The notes: generated by a model not told the origin, from the sequence alone. DNA of 64,000 bases from CF-13 sp035279665 (GCA_035279665.1 DATEHI010000011.1:62001-126000), one strand, 5' to 3'; counted from the first letter of the stretch, positions 7,216 through 15,608 are shown. A program made the numbers and translations.

Positions 7216-8496
7216 TTACGCGATCTGCTTGAGGAACGGTGCTTCGCTGCGGAATGGGCCGATCACCGCCAGCTGCAGGGCCTGGCTGAACAGCTCCTTG
7301 GCCACGCGCATCACGTCATCCGCGCTAACCGCGTCGATCTGCGCAATGTTCTCCTCGACGCCCTCGATCTTTCCGGTCAGCGCTTCCTGTCCGCCGTACC
7401 AGGTGGCGACCGAGTTGGTGCTCTCCATCTGCAGCAGGAGTCGGCCCTTGAAAAACTCCTTCGCCTTGGTCAGCTCCACGCTCTGGACGGGCTCGGTGCA
7501 GAGCCGGCGCAGCTGGCCGACGATGGCGCCGACCGCGCGAGCAGCCTGCCGCGGTTCGGTGCCGGCGTACACACCGAGGACGCCGGTGTCGAACATTTTG
7601 TTCACGTAGGAGTGGACGTCATACGCGAGGCCGAGCCTCTCGCGGACTTCGAGGAAAAGACGCGAACTCATACCCTCGCCGAGGACGCAGTTGAGTATGT
7701 CGATGACGTGCCGATCGCGATCCATGTAGGAGGGGGCATGCACACCCAGGACGACGTGCGCCTGCTCCGTCTTCTTCGACTTAAGGAGGACATGCGGCTT
7801 CAGCCCATTCCCCACCGACGGGAGGAATACAGGCGCCGCCGCGCCGTTGCCGCGCGGCTTGAGGTACGGTTCGATCAAGCCGATTGCCTCCTCATGCGTG
7901 ACCGGGCCGGCAATCGTCACCACCAGGTTGCGGAGCAGGTAGTGCTCCTCCAGATAGCGGGTCAGGTCATCGCGCGAGAGGCCGCGGACCGACTCCTCCG
8001 TCCCCCCCACGTCGCGGCCGAGCGGATGATTCGGCCAGCTGATCTGCTCGAACAGACTGTGGACGTATTCCTGCGGAGAGTCCTGATACATGCGCAGCTC
8101 CTCGAGGACGACCAGTCGCTCCTTCTCGAGCTCGACAGCGTCCAGCCGCGGCTGAAAGAGCATGTCGCCGAGGACGTCGATGGCCAGCTTCGCCTTGGTC
8201 TTGGGCACGCGGGCCCAGTACATGGTGAGCTCCTTGTCGGTGCCGGCGTTCAGGACACCGCCAACCCCCTCGATCGCCTCCGCGATCTCTTTGGCTCCAC
8301 CGTAGCGAGCCGAGCCCTTGAAGAACATATGTTCGAGAAAGTGGCTGATGCCGGCTTCCTGGTCCGACTCGTAGCGCGACCCCACCTTGAACATGATCGC
8401 CATCGTGATCGAGGGGCGGTCCGCCAACTCGGTGGAAACGACCCTGGCCCCGGTCGGCAAGGTGGACAGACGATAGGGAGGACGAGCGGGGGGCAC
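7216..8496 (-). CDS. M16 family zinc peptidase (pitrilysin/insulinase, MPP-like)
   Basis: Zinc metallopeptidase of the M16 family with the inverted zinc motif HFLEH (residues 52-56) and the distal Glu expected in the ELEKERLVVLEEL block (~118-130). At 426 residues it is a single-repeat M16B-type subunit; such proteins usually work as dimers. I chose GTG 8496 rather than the frame-maximal ATG at 8574: it yields the typical PYRLSTLPTGARVV N-terminus, and TATACT (8508-8503) ends exactly six bases before it. The gene stands alone between lepB and jag, as often seen for mpp-like peptidases in these phyla. Substrate unknown. Confidence 0.9.
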   Translation of the reverse strand: MPPARPPYRLSTLPTGARVVSTELADRPSITMAIMFKVGSRYESDQEAGISHFLEHMFFKGSARYGGAKEIAEAIEGVGGVLNAGTDKELTMYWARVPKTKAKLAIDVLGDMLFQPRLDAVELEKERLVVLEELRMYQDSPQEYVHSLFEQISWPNHPLGRDVGGTEESVRGLSRDDLTRYLEEHYLLRNLVVTIAGPVTHEEAIGLIEPYLKPRGNGAAAPVFLPSVGNGLKPHVLLKSKKTEQAHVVLGVHAPSYMDRDRHVIDILNCVLGEGMSSRLFLEVRERLGLAYDVHSYVNKMFDTGVLGVYAGTEPRQAARAVGAIVGQLRRLCTEPVQSVELTKAKEFFKGRLLLQMESTNSVATWYGGQEALTGKIEGVEENIAQIDAVSADDVMRVAKELFSQALQLAVIGPFRSEAPFLKQIA

Positions 8497-8502
8497 GACC
8501 TG

Positions 8503-8508
8503 AGTATA
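8503..8508 (-). promoter_or_regulatory. Leaderless -10 for the M16 peptidase
   Basis: TATACT on the minus strand, six bases before GTG 8496. It decides the start: the ATG at 8574 would lie upstream of the promoter. Confidence 0.6.
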
Positions 8509-8592
8509 TCGTAGGGTTGCGGCGGCATCCTCACATTCCGACAGTGCTGCTGTGCACATCGTGAGCGATACCATGTCAAATAACAGGCCAAC

Positions 8593-8892
8593 GTGATGGA
8601 ACGTTTCGAATTCGCCAAGCGTCTGGATCGCCTCATCGCGCGGGTGGAGGCGTGGAATTATGCGGATTCCGACGCGGGTACGGGATTACCGGTAGAGGTC
8701 GCCCGCGAGTTGAAGGCGCTGGCAGCGACCGCCGCCACCCCGCGACTCAAACAGGGCGTGCGCCGGGCCCAGGACGCGCTCGATGACGGCTTATCGGCGG
8801 AGGCGGTGGCGGCGGCGCTCTATCGGGTTCGGGCCGATTTAGCGGCAGGGGGCGCTCAGGGCGTCTCGCCGCCACCCTCGCCCTCGCGGTAA
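8593..8892 (+). CDS. Small hypothetical helical protein
   Basis: I do not recognise this 99-residue frame. It starts with GTG 8593 or ATG 8596 and encodes a mostly helical, charged sequence (FAKRLDRLIARVEAWNY, then LKQGVRRAQDALDDG and AAALYRVRADLAA), ending in a Pro/Ser tail. It fills the only gap between the M16 peptidase and jag, and its end overlaps the jag 3' end by 37 bases in convergent orientation. TACCAT (8569-8574) could be a -10. The composition looks coding through about residue 80. Alternatively it is chance open frame in high-GC DNA. Confidence 0.45.
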   Translation: MMERFEFAKRLDRLIARVEAWNYADSDAGTGLPVEVARELKALAATAATPRLKQGVRRAQDALDDGLSAEAVAAALYRVRADLAAGGAQGVSPPPSPSR

Positions 8893-9641
8893 CCGGGCCG
8901 CCGCTCGCCGAAGCGGGGCCGATCGCCGAAGCGAGGCCGGTCGCCATAGCGCGGACGGTCGCCGTACCCGGTACCCTGGCGCGTTAGTGGCGGCGAGGGA
9001 GCGGGCACCGGGCGCTCGGCCGGCCGCCGGGCGGCCGTGACGCCGTCGGGCAGGATGGCGACCCGCCGGTTGGGCTCTTCCCCCTGACTCTCGGTGCGGA
9101 TGCCAGGCTCCTTCTCGAGCGTGATGTGCACGATGCGACGCTCGTACGACTGCATCGGGTCCATCATCACCCGCTCTCCAGTGCGTCGCACCCGCTCAGC
9201 CAGCCGGAGCGCCATCTCCTTGACGGTTTCCTCGCGCCGATTGCGGTAATGCTCGACGTCGACCACGAGGCGGCGCCGGTCGACGCGTCCCTCATTGAGG
9301 ATGAGGTTGACGACGGTCTGGAAGGCGCGCAGCGTCTCCCCCCGCCAGCCGATCAGCAACCCCAGGTTATCGCCGGCGACATCGATCATCACCGGGTCGT
9401 CCGCCTTTTTGATGAAGACCTGGGCCGTGATCCCCATCTTGTAGAGGAGCTCGGCCACCACCTGGCGAGCCTTGACGGCGTAGGTCTCCCGCTGTGTGAC
9501 CCGCACCCGAGCCTGCTCGGGCGAATCCTCGAGTACCTCGACGTCGACGTTCTCCCGCGCCTCGTCGAGGTCTTCGAGCGCCTGGTCGACGGCTTCATCG
9601 ACCGTCTTTCCGGTGATTTCCACGCTGTTACTGCTGCTCAT
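8856..9641 (-). CDS. jag: Jag/KhpB RNA-binding protein (Jag_N-KH-R3H) with RG-rich tail
   Basis: SpoIIIJ-associated protein (KhpB/EloR): an RNA-binding regulator linked to cell elongation and almost always encoded after yidC. Jag_N covers ~1-50. The KH domain has the GWRG loop in GLLIGWRGETLRAFQ (~104-118). The R3H domain spans ~130-195 (RNRREETVKEMALRLAERV). After residue ~205 an unusual low-complexity tail repeats a YGDRPR/FGDRPR unit four times before ending in Gly/Glu. This resembles RGG-type disordered RNA-binding tails. Its ATG overlaps the yidC stop. Confidence 0.95.
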   Translation of the reverse strand: MSSSNSVEITGKTVDEAVDQALEDLDEARENVDVEVLEDSPEQARVRVTQRETYAVKARQVVAELLYKMGITAQVFIKKADDPVMIDVAGDNLGLLIGWRGETLRAFQTVVNLILNEGRVDRRRLVVDVEHYRNRREETVKEMALRLAERVRRTGERVMMDPMQSYERRIVHITLEKEPGIRTESQGEEPNRRVAILPDGVTAARRPAERPVPAPSPPLTRQGTGYGDRPRYGDRPRFGDRPRFGERRPGYREGEGGGETP

Positions 9642-10465
9642 GCGGCTTTCCCCCTACGTAGGACCGGCGGTATTGTGAGCGACCCCCAGCCGGTAATGAA
9701 GTATTGCTGACCGATGCTGAACAGGTTGCTGACCACCCAGTAGAGCGCGAGGGCGGCCGCGAAGTTGAGCGAGATGAACCCGATGAACACCGGCATGATC
9801 AGTGTCATGTTCTGCGTCATCGCCGCCTGCGTCGGGTCCTGAACCTGTCCCGGCTGCGTCATCATCTTGGTCTGAACGAAGGTCGTTAGGCCTGCGAGGA
9901 TCGGCAGGAGGATGGCCAGCGCGAACTGTCCTTTTCCCAGCGCGGTCTTGTCGAGGGCGATGCCCAGGAAGGTCAGATCGTGGATGTGGAGCGTCTGATG
10001 CGCGTCCCGAATCACGTAGAAGAGCGCGATCAGGATCGGGGATTGGACCAGCGCCGGCAGACAGCCGCTCATCTGTGCCAGCGGGTTGATGTTGTGCTCC
10101 TTGTAGAGCGCCATCGTTTCCTGGTTGAGGCGCTGCGGATCCTTCTTGTACTGCTTGCGGATCTTTGCCAAATCGGGCGCGATTCGCCGCTGCTCCGCCT
10201 GCACCCGGCGCGAGGTCGTCAGCTGGTACTGGAAGACCGGCGAGATGATGAGCTTGATCAGAATCGTCAGCAGGATGATGGCGATGCCAAATGGCCCGAT
10301 CGATTCGGCCAGCGGATTGCCGCTCAGGACGCCGAGGATCGCGTTCAGGACGGCATGGATTGGGACGCCGATCAGGGTCCACCAGATCAGCCAGATCGGG
10401 TGCCAGAGATCGCCGAGCGTATCCCAGGGCTCGTGACGGGTCGCCAGCAGCGCGAGCAGCGACAT
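9638..10465 (-). CDS. yidC: Membrane protein insertase YidC/Oxa1/SpoIIIJ
   Basis: Inserts and folds membrane proteins, alone or with SecYEG. From ATG 10465 the protein is 275 residues, the short type lacking the large periplasmic P1 domain of proteobacteria. Five membrane segments are readable; the cytoplasmic hairpin RRVQAEQRRIAPDLAKIRKQYKKD follows the conserved IIRL-type segment, and the end is basic (RRGKAA). A longer open frame exists upstream, but ATG 10465 shares a base with the yidD stop (TGATG), which settles the start. It belongs to the rpmH-rnpA-yidD-yidC-jag origin operon. Confidence 0.96.
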   Translation of the reverse strand: MSLLALLATRHEPWDTLGDLWHPIWLIWWTLIGVPIHAVLNAILGVLSGNPLAESIGPFGIAIILLTILIKLIISPVFQYQLTTSRRVQAEQRRIAPDLAKIRKQYKKDPQRLNQETMALYKEHNINPLAQMSGCLPALVQSPILIALFYVIRDAHQTLHIHDLTFLGIALDKTALGKGQFALAILLPILAGLTTFVQTKMMTQPGQVQDPTQAAMTQNMTLIMPVFIGFISLNFAAALALYWVVSNLFSIGQQYFITGWGSLTIPPVLRRGKAA

Positions 10466-10680
10466 CACGGCACCGGGTCCCAACCGCCGGCATGGAACGG
10501 GTGGCAGCGTGCGATCCGCCTTACGGCCATCCCCCAGCCCCGCCGCCAGCCATAGCGCTGGATGGCTTCGTAGCCGTACTGAGAACAGGTGGGCGTGTAG
10601 CGGCAGCCGGAGACCAGGCCAAAGATGGGGCCCAGGGTCACCCGATAGGCGCGGATCAACCCGAGCGAGATCGCCGTCAT
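10465..10680 (-). CDS. yidD: Membrane protein insertion efficiency factor YidD
   Basis: Small (71-residue) conserved protein that assists YidC-dependent insertion. Diagnostic blocks: GCRYTPTCSQYGYEAIQRYG (the CxxxPTCSxY motif) and RIARCHPFHAGGWDPVP at the C-terminus. ATG 10680 overlaps the rnpA stop (ATGA) and its TGA shares a base with the yidC start, so rnpA-yidD-yidC are translationally chained. I preferred this ATG over the one seven codons upstream. Confidence 0.95.
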   Translation of the reverse strand: MTAISLGLIRAYRVTLGPIFGLVSGCRYTPTCSQYGYEAIQRYGWRRGWGMAVRRIARCHPFHAGGWDPVP

Positions 10681-11009
10681 GGCCCCCACCCCTTCGCCCA
10701 CAACATTTCCATCTCCTGGCGCAAGCGCGTGAATTCCGCGTCGACTGCACGTGACCGTGCCACGATTACAACGTCATGACCGCCTTCAGCCCGCGTCACC
10801 AACGGCCTGACCAGTTCGCGCAAGCGCCGCTTGGTTCGATTTCGGACCACGGCGTTGCCCAGTTTCCGACTCACGGCCAGACCGACCCGGGGCCGGCCTA
10901 GCTCATTATCGCTTACGAATAGGGCGAGGTACTCGGATGCCGCCCGGCGCCCGGAACGCAGCGCGCGCTCGAAGTCGCCCGACCGGAGCAGTCGTGACCG
11001 CCGTTTCAC
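10677..11009 (-). CDS. rnpA: Ribonuclease P protein component
   Basis: Protein subunit of RNase P, which helps the catalytic RNA bind pre-tRNA leaders. 110 residues with the RNR signature NAVVRNRTKRRLRELVRP (~51-68) and the N-terminal SRLLRSGDFERAL block. The GTG start at 11009 is 15 bases downstream of the rpmH stop. The overlap with yidD is four bases. Standard position in the origin operon. Confidence 0.96.
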   Translation of the reverse strand: MKRRSRLLRSGDFERALRSGRRAASEYLALFVSDNELGRPRVGLAVSRKLGNAVVRNRTKRRLRELVRPLVTRAEGGHDVVIVARSRAVDAEFTRLRQEMEMLWAKGWGP

Positions 11010-11024
11010 GCGCGCGGGGCGCGG

Positions 11025-11180
11025 TTAGCGGTAGCGCCGGCTGGAGGTAGGCGTCAGCTGGTGGCGGCCCTTGAGCCGGCGGGCCTTGATCACCTTGACG
11101 CCGCCCGTGGTCGACATCCGGGCGCGGAAGCCGTGGACCTTGACCCGCTGGCGCTTCTTTGGTTGGTGGGTACGTTTCAT
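11025..11180 (-). CDS. rpmH: 50S ribosomal protein L34
   Basis: 51-residue basic protein: MKRTHQPKKRQRVKVHGFRA, then RMSTTGGVKVIKARRLKGRH and a TPTSSRRYR tail. This is the L34 signature (KRTxQPxxRxRxxxHGFRxRM), with a few more C-terminal residues than the usual 44-47. It has a GAGG Shine-Dalgarno. First gene of the rpmH-rnpA-yidD-yidC-jag operon, transcribed away from oriC. Read directly from the minus strand. Confidence 0.97.
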   Translation of the reverse strand: MKRTHQPKKRQRVKVHGFRARMSTTGGVKVIKARRLKGRHQLTPTSSRRYR

Positions 11181-11248
11181 GAAAACCTCAACGTTTTTCG
11201 GCGCCTAACCATACCATGTGGGCTGCAGGGTTCGTACGTAGTTTCGGA

Positions 11249-11277
11249 TTGCGCCGGCGGAAGCCGTTTGCTATTAT
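11249..11277 (+). promoter_or_regulatory. Possible dnaA promoter
   Basis: TTGCGC (11249-11254), 17-base spacer, TATTAT (11272-11277). A transcript from here would cross both DnaA boxes, fitting dnaA autoregulation. Confidence 0.4.
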
Positions 11278-11317
11278 TCCGCTGCCCTGGAGAGCTACGG
11301 CAATCATCATCAACAAG

Positions 11318-11326
11318 TTATACACA
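11318..11326 (+). promoter_or_regulatory. DnaA box TTATACACA
   Basis: Exact TTATNCACA match inside oriC. Confidence 0.75.
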
Positions 11327-11373
11327 TGAGGCTGGGGAGACCTCGATAGACTTCTCCACTGTTGTGGGAAGTT

Positions 11374-11382
11374 TGTGCATAA
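11374..11382 (-). promoter_or_regulatory. DnaA box TTATGCACA (minus strand)
   Basis: Exact TTATNCACA match, inverted relative to 11318-11326. Identical to the box upstream of parA. Confidence 0.75.
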
Positions 11383-11500
11383 GTTCCGTCCTGCAAACGC
11401 CGTCCACGGGCCTCGTTTCCGACTTCGCGGCCTGACGCGCAGCACCGGCTCTGCTCTCCACTGATGTCGTTGTGTGCGTTATGCGCGTGTGGAGGAGCCG

Positions 11501-12856
11501 ATGAACGGGGAACAGATTTGGCAGGCGGCGCAAGAGGAACTTCGGTTCCAGCTCAGTAAGCCAAGCTACGAGACTTGGCTGAAAAATGCATCGCTCGTCG
11601 GCCGCGAGAAGAATGCCTTCAAGATCGGCGTGCCGACCAAGCTCGCCAAGGACTGGCTCGAAGACCGCTACTCGGCGATGATCAAGGAGACCTTATCGGC
11701 GATCGTCTCTGGTGACGTAAGCGTCGCCTTCGAGGTGATCCCCGGTAAGACGGAAGCGGCGGCGGGCAGGTCCGCGGTGGCTGTCGCTGAGGAGCCGCCG
11801 CCCGAAGAGGAGGAGCCGGTCCTGCACGAGGCCTCTCAGCTGAATCCGAAATTCCAGTTCCAGCACTTCGTGGTCGGTAACAACTCGCGCTTCGCCCACG
11901 CCGCCTGCCGGGCCGTGGCCGAAACGCCGGCGAAGGCCTACAACCCGCTCTTCCTCTACGGTGGAGTCGGCCTGGGCAAGACCCACCTGATGCACGCCAT
12001 CGGCCACGCGGTGCTGGAGAAGCACGCCCGCCGGCGGGTCGCCTACGTGACCAGCGAGAAGTTCATGAACGAGATGATCTCCTCGATCCAGGAAGGACGG
12101 ATGAACGATTTTCGGACCCGCTACCGGACGGTCGACGTCCTGCTGGTTGACGACATTCAGTTCCTCGCCGGCAAAGACCGGACCCAGGAAGAGTTCTTCC
12201 ATACCTTTAACTCCCTGCACGAGCTCAACAAGCAGATCGTCATCTCCTCGGACCGTCCGCCGAAAGAGATCCCCACCCTCGAAGACCGGCTGCGCTCCCG
12301 GTTTCAGTGGGGTCTGATCGCGGACATCCAGGCGGCCGACTTCGAGACGCGCGTCGCCATCCTCAAGTCGAAGGTTGGGCCGTACGCACGCCTGGTGCCG
12401 GAGGATGTGCTCTCCTTCATCGCCCACAAGATCCAGAAGAACATCCGCGAGCTCGAGGGTGCGCTCATTCGCGTGATCGCCCACGCCTCCCTCAACCGCA
12501 GCGCCGTCAACGTCGAGATGGCAGCGAAACTGCTGCAGGATGTCATTCCCTCAACCGAGACTCGGACGCTCTCGATCGACACCATCTCCCGCACCGTGGC
12601 GAGCTTCTACCACATCAGCCTCGAGGAGATGAAAGGCAAGCGCCGCGACAAGCACATCGTCTTTCCGCGGCAGGTGGCGATGTTCTTGATCCGCGAGGAA
12701 ACGGCGTCGTCCCTGCCGGCGATCGGCCAGGCATTCGGAGGACGCGACCATACGACTGTCTTGCATTCCTACGAGAAGATTTCGACCGACTCCAAAGAGG
12801 ACCAGCGCCTCCAGGCCGACCTTCGAAAACTTCGCGAGATTCTTTATTCGCATTGA
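11501..12856 (+). CDS. dnaA: Chromosomal replication initiator DnaA
   Basis: AAA+ initiator that binds DnaA boxes and melts the origin. 451 residues from ATG 11501, which follows a GGAGGA Shine-Dalgarno; a more upstream in-frame ATG has no ribosome site. Domain I (IWQAAQEELRFQLSKPSYETWL) is at 4-25, followed by a short acidic linker (EEPPPEEEEPV). The AAA+ domain carries Walker A GGVGLGKTH (~156-164) and Walker B LLVDDIQF (~215-222). The C-terminal domain IV has the signature GRDHTTVLHSYEKI (~420-433). Standard gene order with dnaN and recF downstream. Confidence 0.98.
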   Translation: MNGEQIWQAAQEELRFQLSKPSYETWLKNASLVGREKNAFKIGVPTKLAKDWLEDRYSAMIKETLSAIVSGDVSVAFEVIPGKTEAAAGRSAVAVAEEPPPEEEEPVLHEASQLNPKFQFQHFVVGNNSRFAHAACRAVAETPAKAYNPLFLYGGVGLGKTHLMHAIGHAVLEKHARRRVAYVTSEKFMNEMISSIQEGRMNDFRTRYRTVDVLLVDDIQFLAGKDRTQEEFFHTFNSLHELNKQIVISSDRPPKEIPTLEDRLRSRFQWGLIADIQAADFETRVAILKSKVGPYARLVPEDVLSFIAHKIQKNIRELEGALIRVIAHASLNRSAVNVEMAAKLLQDVIPSTETRTLSIDTISRTVASFYHISLEEMKGKRRDKHIVFPRQVAMFLIREETASSLPAIGQAFGGRDHTTVLHSYEKISTDSKEDQRLQADLRKLREILYSH

Positions 12857-13068
12857 GCCTGTGGAATAGCGCCGCAATGGACGTGGATACTGTTGGAATC
12901 GTCTCCGCCTGGGGATACGCGCTCCGCGGGCGCACAGTTTTTGAAAGCTATAATTGGGCCGATTCGAACGTGAAGACTGGGTTTTCCCTGTTGTGCACCG
13001 CCCTACGACTACGTCTCTTCTTTGAATTAAGGTCGTTTGATTAACGGGTCGTGTAGACCAGGAGCATC
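12857..13068. promoter_or_regulatory. dnaA-dnaN intergenic region with TATAAT promoter and weak DnaA-box matches
   Basis: Contains a consensus -10 TATAAT at 12949-12954 without a good -35, giving dnaN a leader of about 108 bases. Two near matches to DnaA boxes on the minus strand, TATTCCACA (~12860-12868) and GTATCCACG (~12881-12889), suggest DnaA may also bind here. No open frame was recognised in the leader. Confidence 0.45.
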
Positions 13069-14184
13069 ATGAAGGTCACAGTCACCGCAGGAAACCTCGG
13101 TCAGGGGCTGCAGGTCGTCTCCCGCGCCGTTTCATCACGGACCACCCTACCGATCCTCAATAACGTCTTGCTGCAGACCGCCCAAACAGGTCTGCAACTG
13201 ACGGCGACCAACCTGGAGATCGGCATTCGGCAGGTTATCCCGGCCGAGGTGCAGGAGGAAGGTGGCATCACGGTGCCGGCGCGGCTGCTGACCGACTTTG
13301 TGACCTCTCATCCCGACGAGCCGCTCTCCATGTCTTCGGACAAGAAGACCCAGTCACTGGCGGTCAAGAGCAATCGGTTCGACGCCAACATCCGTGGCAT
13401 CGACCCGGCCGACTTCCCGCCGGTCCCTGCCGGCATGGATGGGCGCAAGATCAAAGTTGACCAGGGCGAGCTCAAAGATGCGATCGAGCAGACGGTGATC
13501 GCCGCCTCCAGCGACGAGGGACGCCCGGTTCTGACTGGTGTCTACGTGCACCTCAACGGGGGCAAGGCGACCTTCGCCGCCACCGACGGCCATCGTCTGG
13601 CGGTCAAGACCCTTGCGGTCGAGGCGGAACCGGGCGAGGGCGAGACGATCGTCATCCCGGCGCGCGCCCTCAGCGAGCTCAGCCGTATTCTCAAGGGCGG
13701 CGACGATGGCGTCGAGGTCACGGTCGGCGCACAGAAGAACCAGGTCTTCTTCAAGACGCGTGACGTTGAACTGATGAGCCGGCTGATCGAGGGGACCTAT
13801 CCCAACTATCAGCAAGTCATTCCGGGGCAGAGCACCACGACGATCACCAGCAAGACCCAGGATCTACTGTTCACCACCAAGATGGTCTCGCTTTTTTCCA
13901 AAGACGCGGCCAATGTCGTCAAGTTCAAGGCGGAAGGCGGCAAGCTGACGCTGACGGCTAATACCAGCGAGGTCGGGCAGAACGTCGCCGGCGTCGAGGC
14001 GAAGATCGAGGGGCAGGACCTCCAGGTCGCGTTCAACTCCAAGTACCTACTCGATGTCCTGGCCATCATCGGCAGTGAAGAGGTGACGCTGGGATTCACC
14101 GGTCCGCTGAACCCCGGCCTGATCAAACCGGTAGGCAAGGACAACTACCTCTACATCATCATGCCGGTCAGAGTGGCGATGTAG
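13069..14184 (+). CDS. dnaN: DNA polymerase III sliding clamp (beta subunit)
   Basis: Ring-shaped processivity clamp. 371 residues, three repeated clamp folds. Begins MKVTVTAGNLGQGLQVVSRAV and ends with YLYIIMPVRVAM, the conserved C-terminal hydrophobic-cleft strand (family ending MPMR). Other family blocks: GRPVLTGVY and ATDGHRLAVK in the middle domain. The GGAG Shine-Dalgarno precedes the ATG. It has its own promoter at 12949. recF follows after 16 bases. Confidence 0.98.
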   Translation: MKVTVTAGNLGQGLQVVSRAVSSRTTLPILNNVLLQTAQTGLQLTATNLEIGIRQVIPAEVQEEGGITVPARLLTDFVTSHPDEPLSMSSDKKTQSLAVKSNRFDANIRGIDPADFPPVPAGMDGRKIKVDQGELKDAIEQTVIAASSDEGRPVLTGVYVHLNGGKATFAATDGHRLAVKTLAVEAEPGEGETIVIPARALSELSRILKGGDDGVEVTVGAQKNQVFFKTRDVELMSRLIEGTYPNYQQVIPGQSTTTITSKTQDLLFTTKMVSLFSKDAANVVKFKAEGGKLTLTANTSEVGQNVAGVEAKIEGQDLQVAFNSKYLLDVLAIIGSEEVTLGFTGPLNPGLIKPVGKDNYLYIIMPVRVAM

Positions 14185-14200
14185 TCAGCGCGCAGACCGC

Positions 14201-15331
14201 GTGTTCCTGGCTAACGTCTCACTGTTCGACTTTCGCAATTACGCTGAGTTGGACCTGGCGCTGGAGCGCTCCGCCACGGTGTTCTTCGGCGGCAACGCGC
14301 AAGGGAAGACCAACCTGCTCGAGGCCGTGGCGCTCGCGGCCCTGACCCGGTCCCCGCGCACTCAGCAAGCCGCTGAACTGGTGCGCTTCGGCCAGTCGGC
14401 GGCGCGCGTGACGTGCGGCGTCCAGACCGACGCCGGCCTCCGGGAGCTGGAGGTGCGCATCGCCCTCAGTCCCGGCGCCGCCGGATCGCGGGCGTCTCGG
14501 AAGTTCACGGTCAATGGCATTGCCCGACGCTCGAGCGACATGATCGGGTCGCTTCGGGTCGTGCTCTTCTGGCCGGACGATTTGCAGCTGGTCAAAGGAC
14601 CAGGCGAGGGCCGTCGCCGCTTTCTCAACACGTTGCTCTCGCAGATCGATCATGACCACGCGCGCGAGTTGACCCGTTACGGCCACCTGCTGGAGCAACG
14701 CAACGCGCTGCTTCGCGCGATCCGGGAGGGTCGCCAGCCGGTCGATGGCCTCGAGGTCTGGACGGTGGCGCTGGCGGAGTCGGGAGCGGCGATCATGGTC
14801 GAGCGGCAGCGGCGCCTGCTCGAGCTGCAACCGATCGCCGCGGCGTTCCATCGCGAGCTCAGCGACGACCGGGAGCGGCTCGAACTGCGCTACCGTCCCG
14901 CCGGGGCCCGCATCGGAGAGGCGCCACGCGAGCTCGTCGTCGAACAGCTCAAGGCCGCCATGCGCGACGCCCGCGATGAAGAGATCGGGCGCGGACAGAC
15001 AGCTGTCGGACCCCAGCGTGACGATGTCGAGGTGTGGCTCGACGACCACGAAGCCAGGCTCTATGCCAGCCAGGGACAGCAGCGCAGTGCGGTGCTGAGC
15101 CTCAAGCTGGCGGAGCTGCACTATCTCGCCGAGGTGACCGGCGAGCAACCGGTGCTTTTGCTCGATGACGTGATGTCGGAACTCGACCCGGCGCGTCGTG
15201 AACGCCTGCTGGCCGCGCTCGAGCCGGGGCCGCAGGCACTCATCACGGCGGCCGACCTCAACGACCTGCCAAAGAGCATCCTGGAGCGCGCGGCCGTGTT
15301 CCGGGTCGAGCAAGGCGGGATCCATGCGTAG
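14201..15331 (+). CDS. recF: DNA replication and repair protein RecF
   Basis: SMC/ABC-like ATPase that helps load RecA at gaps. 376 residues from GTG 14201. Walker A GGNAQGKTNLLEAV (~29-42); FWPDDLQLVKGPGEGRRRFLN (~122-142), a highly characteristic RecF block; signature SQGQQRSAVLSLKLAE; Walker B LLLDDVMSELD (~322-332). The 3' end overlaps dciA by eight bases, so the genes are probably translated together. Confidence 0.97.
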   Translation: MFLANVSLFDFRNYAELDLALERSATVFFGGNAQGKTNLLEAVALAALTRSPRTQQAAELVRFGQSAARVTCGVQTDAGLRELEVRIALSPGAAGSRASRKFTVNGIARRSSDMIGSLRVVLFWPDDLQLVKGPGEGRRRFLNTLLSQIDHDHARELTRYGHLLEQRNALLRAIREGRQPVDGLEVWTVALAESGAAIMVERQRRLLELQPIAAAFHRELSDDRERLELRYRPAGARIGEAPRELVVEQLKAAMRDARDEEIGRGQTAVGPQRDDVEVWLDDHEARLYASQGQQRSAVLSLKLAELHYLAEVTGEQPVLLLDDVMSELDPARRERLLAALEPGPQALITAADLNDLPKSILERAAVFRVEQGGIHA

Positions 15332-15608
15332 CGTCGGCGAGGCGCTGCCGAAGGCGCTGAAGTCGCTCGGCATTTCCCGGCGGACACGCGAGGCGCAGGC
15401 GCTCTGGTTGTGGCCGCAACTGGTCGGTGAACACCTCGCCCACGAGACCCATGCGCTGAAGCTGACTGGCGGCACCCTGTTAGTGAGCGCCAGCAGTCCC
15501 GCGCTGGCGCATCAGCTTTATCTCGAGCGCGGCATGTTGATCGAGCAGCTCAATGAGCGCATCGGCTCGCCGGCCGTCCGCGAGATCCGCTTCCGGCAGT
15601 CCGGATGA
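15324..15608 (+). CDS. dciA: DciA-like DUF721 protein (helicase loader family)
   Basis: 94-residue DUF721/DciA family protein, the widespread ancestral-type partner of replicative helicase DnaB. Typical features: short N-terminal helix, W in ALWLWPQLVGEHLAHETHAL (~27-46), and the KH-like core GTLLVSASSPALAHQLYLER (~52-71) with the final REIRFRQSG strand. Encoded as usual right after recF, with ATG 15324 inside the recF end. Its own end overlaps the helicase gene by ATGA. Confidence 0.88.
   Translation: MRSVGEALPKALKSLGISRRTREAQALWLWPQLVGEHLAHETHALKLTGGTLLVSASSPALAHQLYLERGMLIEQLNERIGSPAVREIRFRQSG

Larger units (their letters stand above)
11205..11500. other. oriC: Probable chromosomal replication origin (oriC)
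   Basis: Intergenic region between rpmH (minus) and dnaA (plus), the classical bacterial oriC position. It holds two exact TTATNCACA DnaA boxes in opposite orientation: TTATACACA (11318-11326, plus) and TTATGCACA (11374-11382, minus). Weaker matches occur at ~11363 (CTTCCCACA, minus) and ~11479 (TTATGCGCG). AT-richer stretches flank the first box (TTTGCTATTATTCC and CAATCATCATCAACAAG) and could unwind. Only two perfect boxes are seen, fewer than in many origins. Confidence 0.8.

Noticed and set aside
11170..11183. GTTTCATGAAAAC, palindrome-like and parS-like
   Set aside because: It is the rpmH start codon context; lacks the CACGTG parS core.
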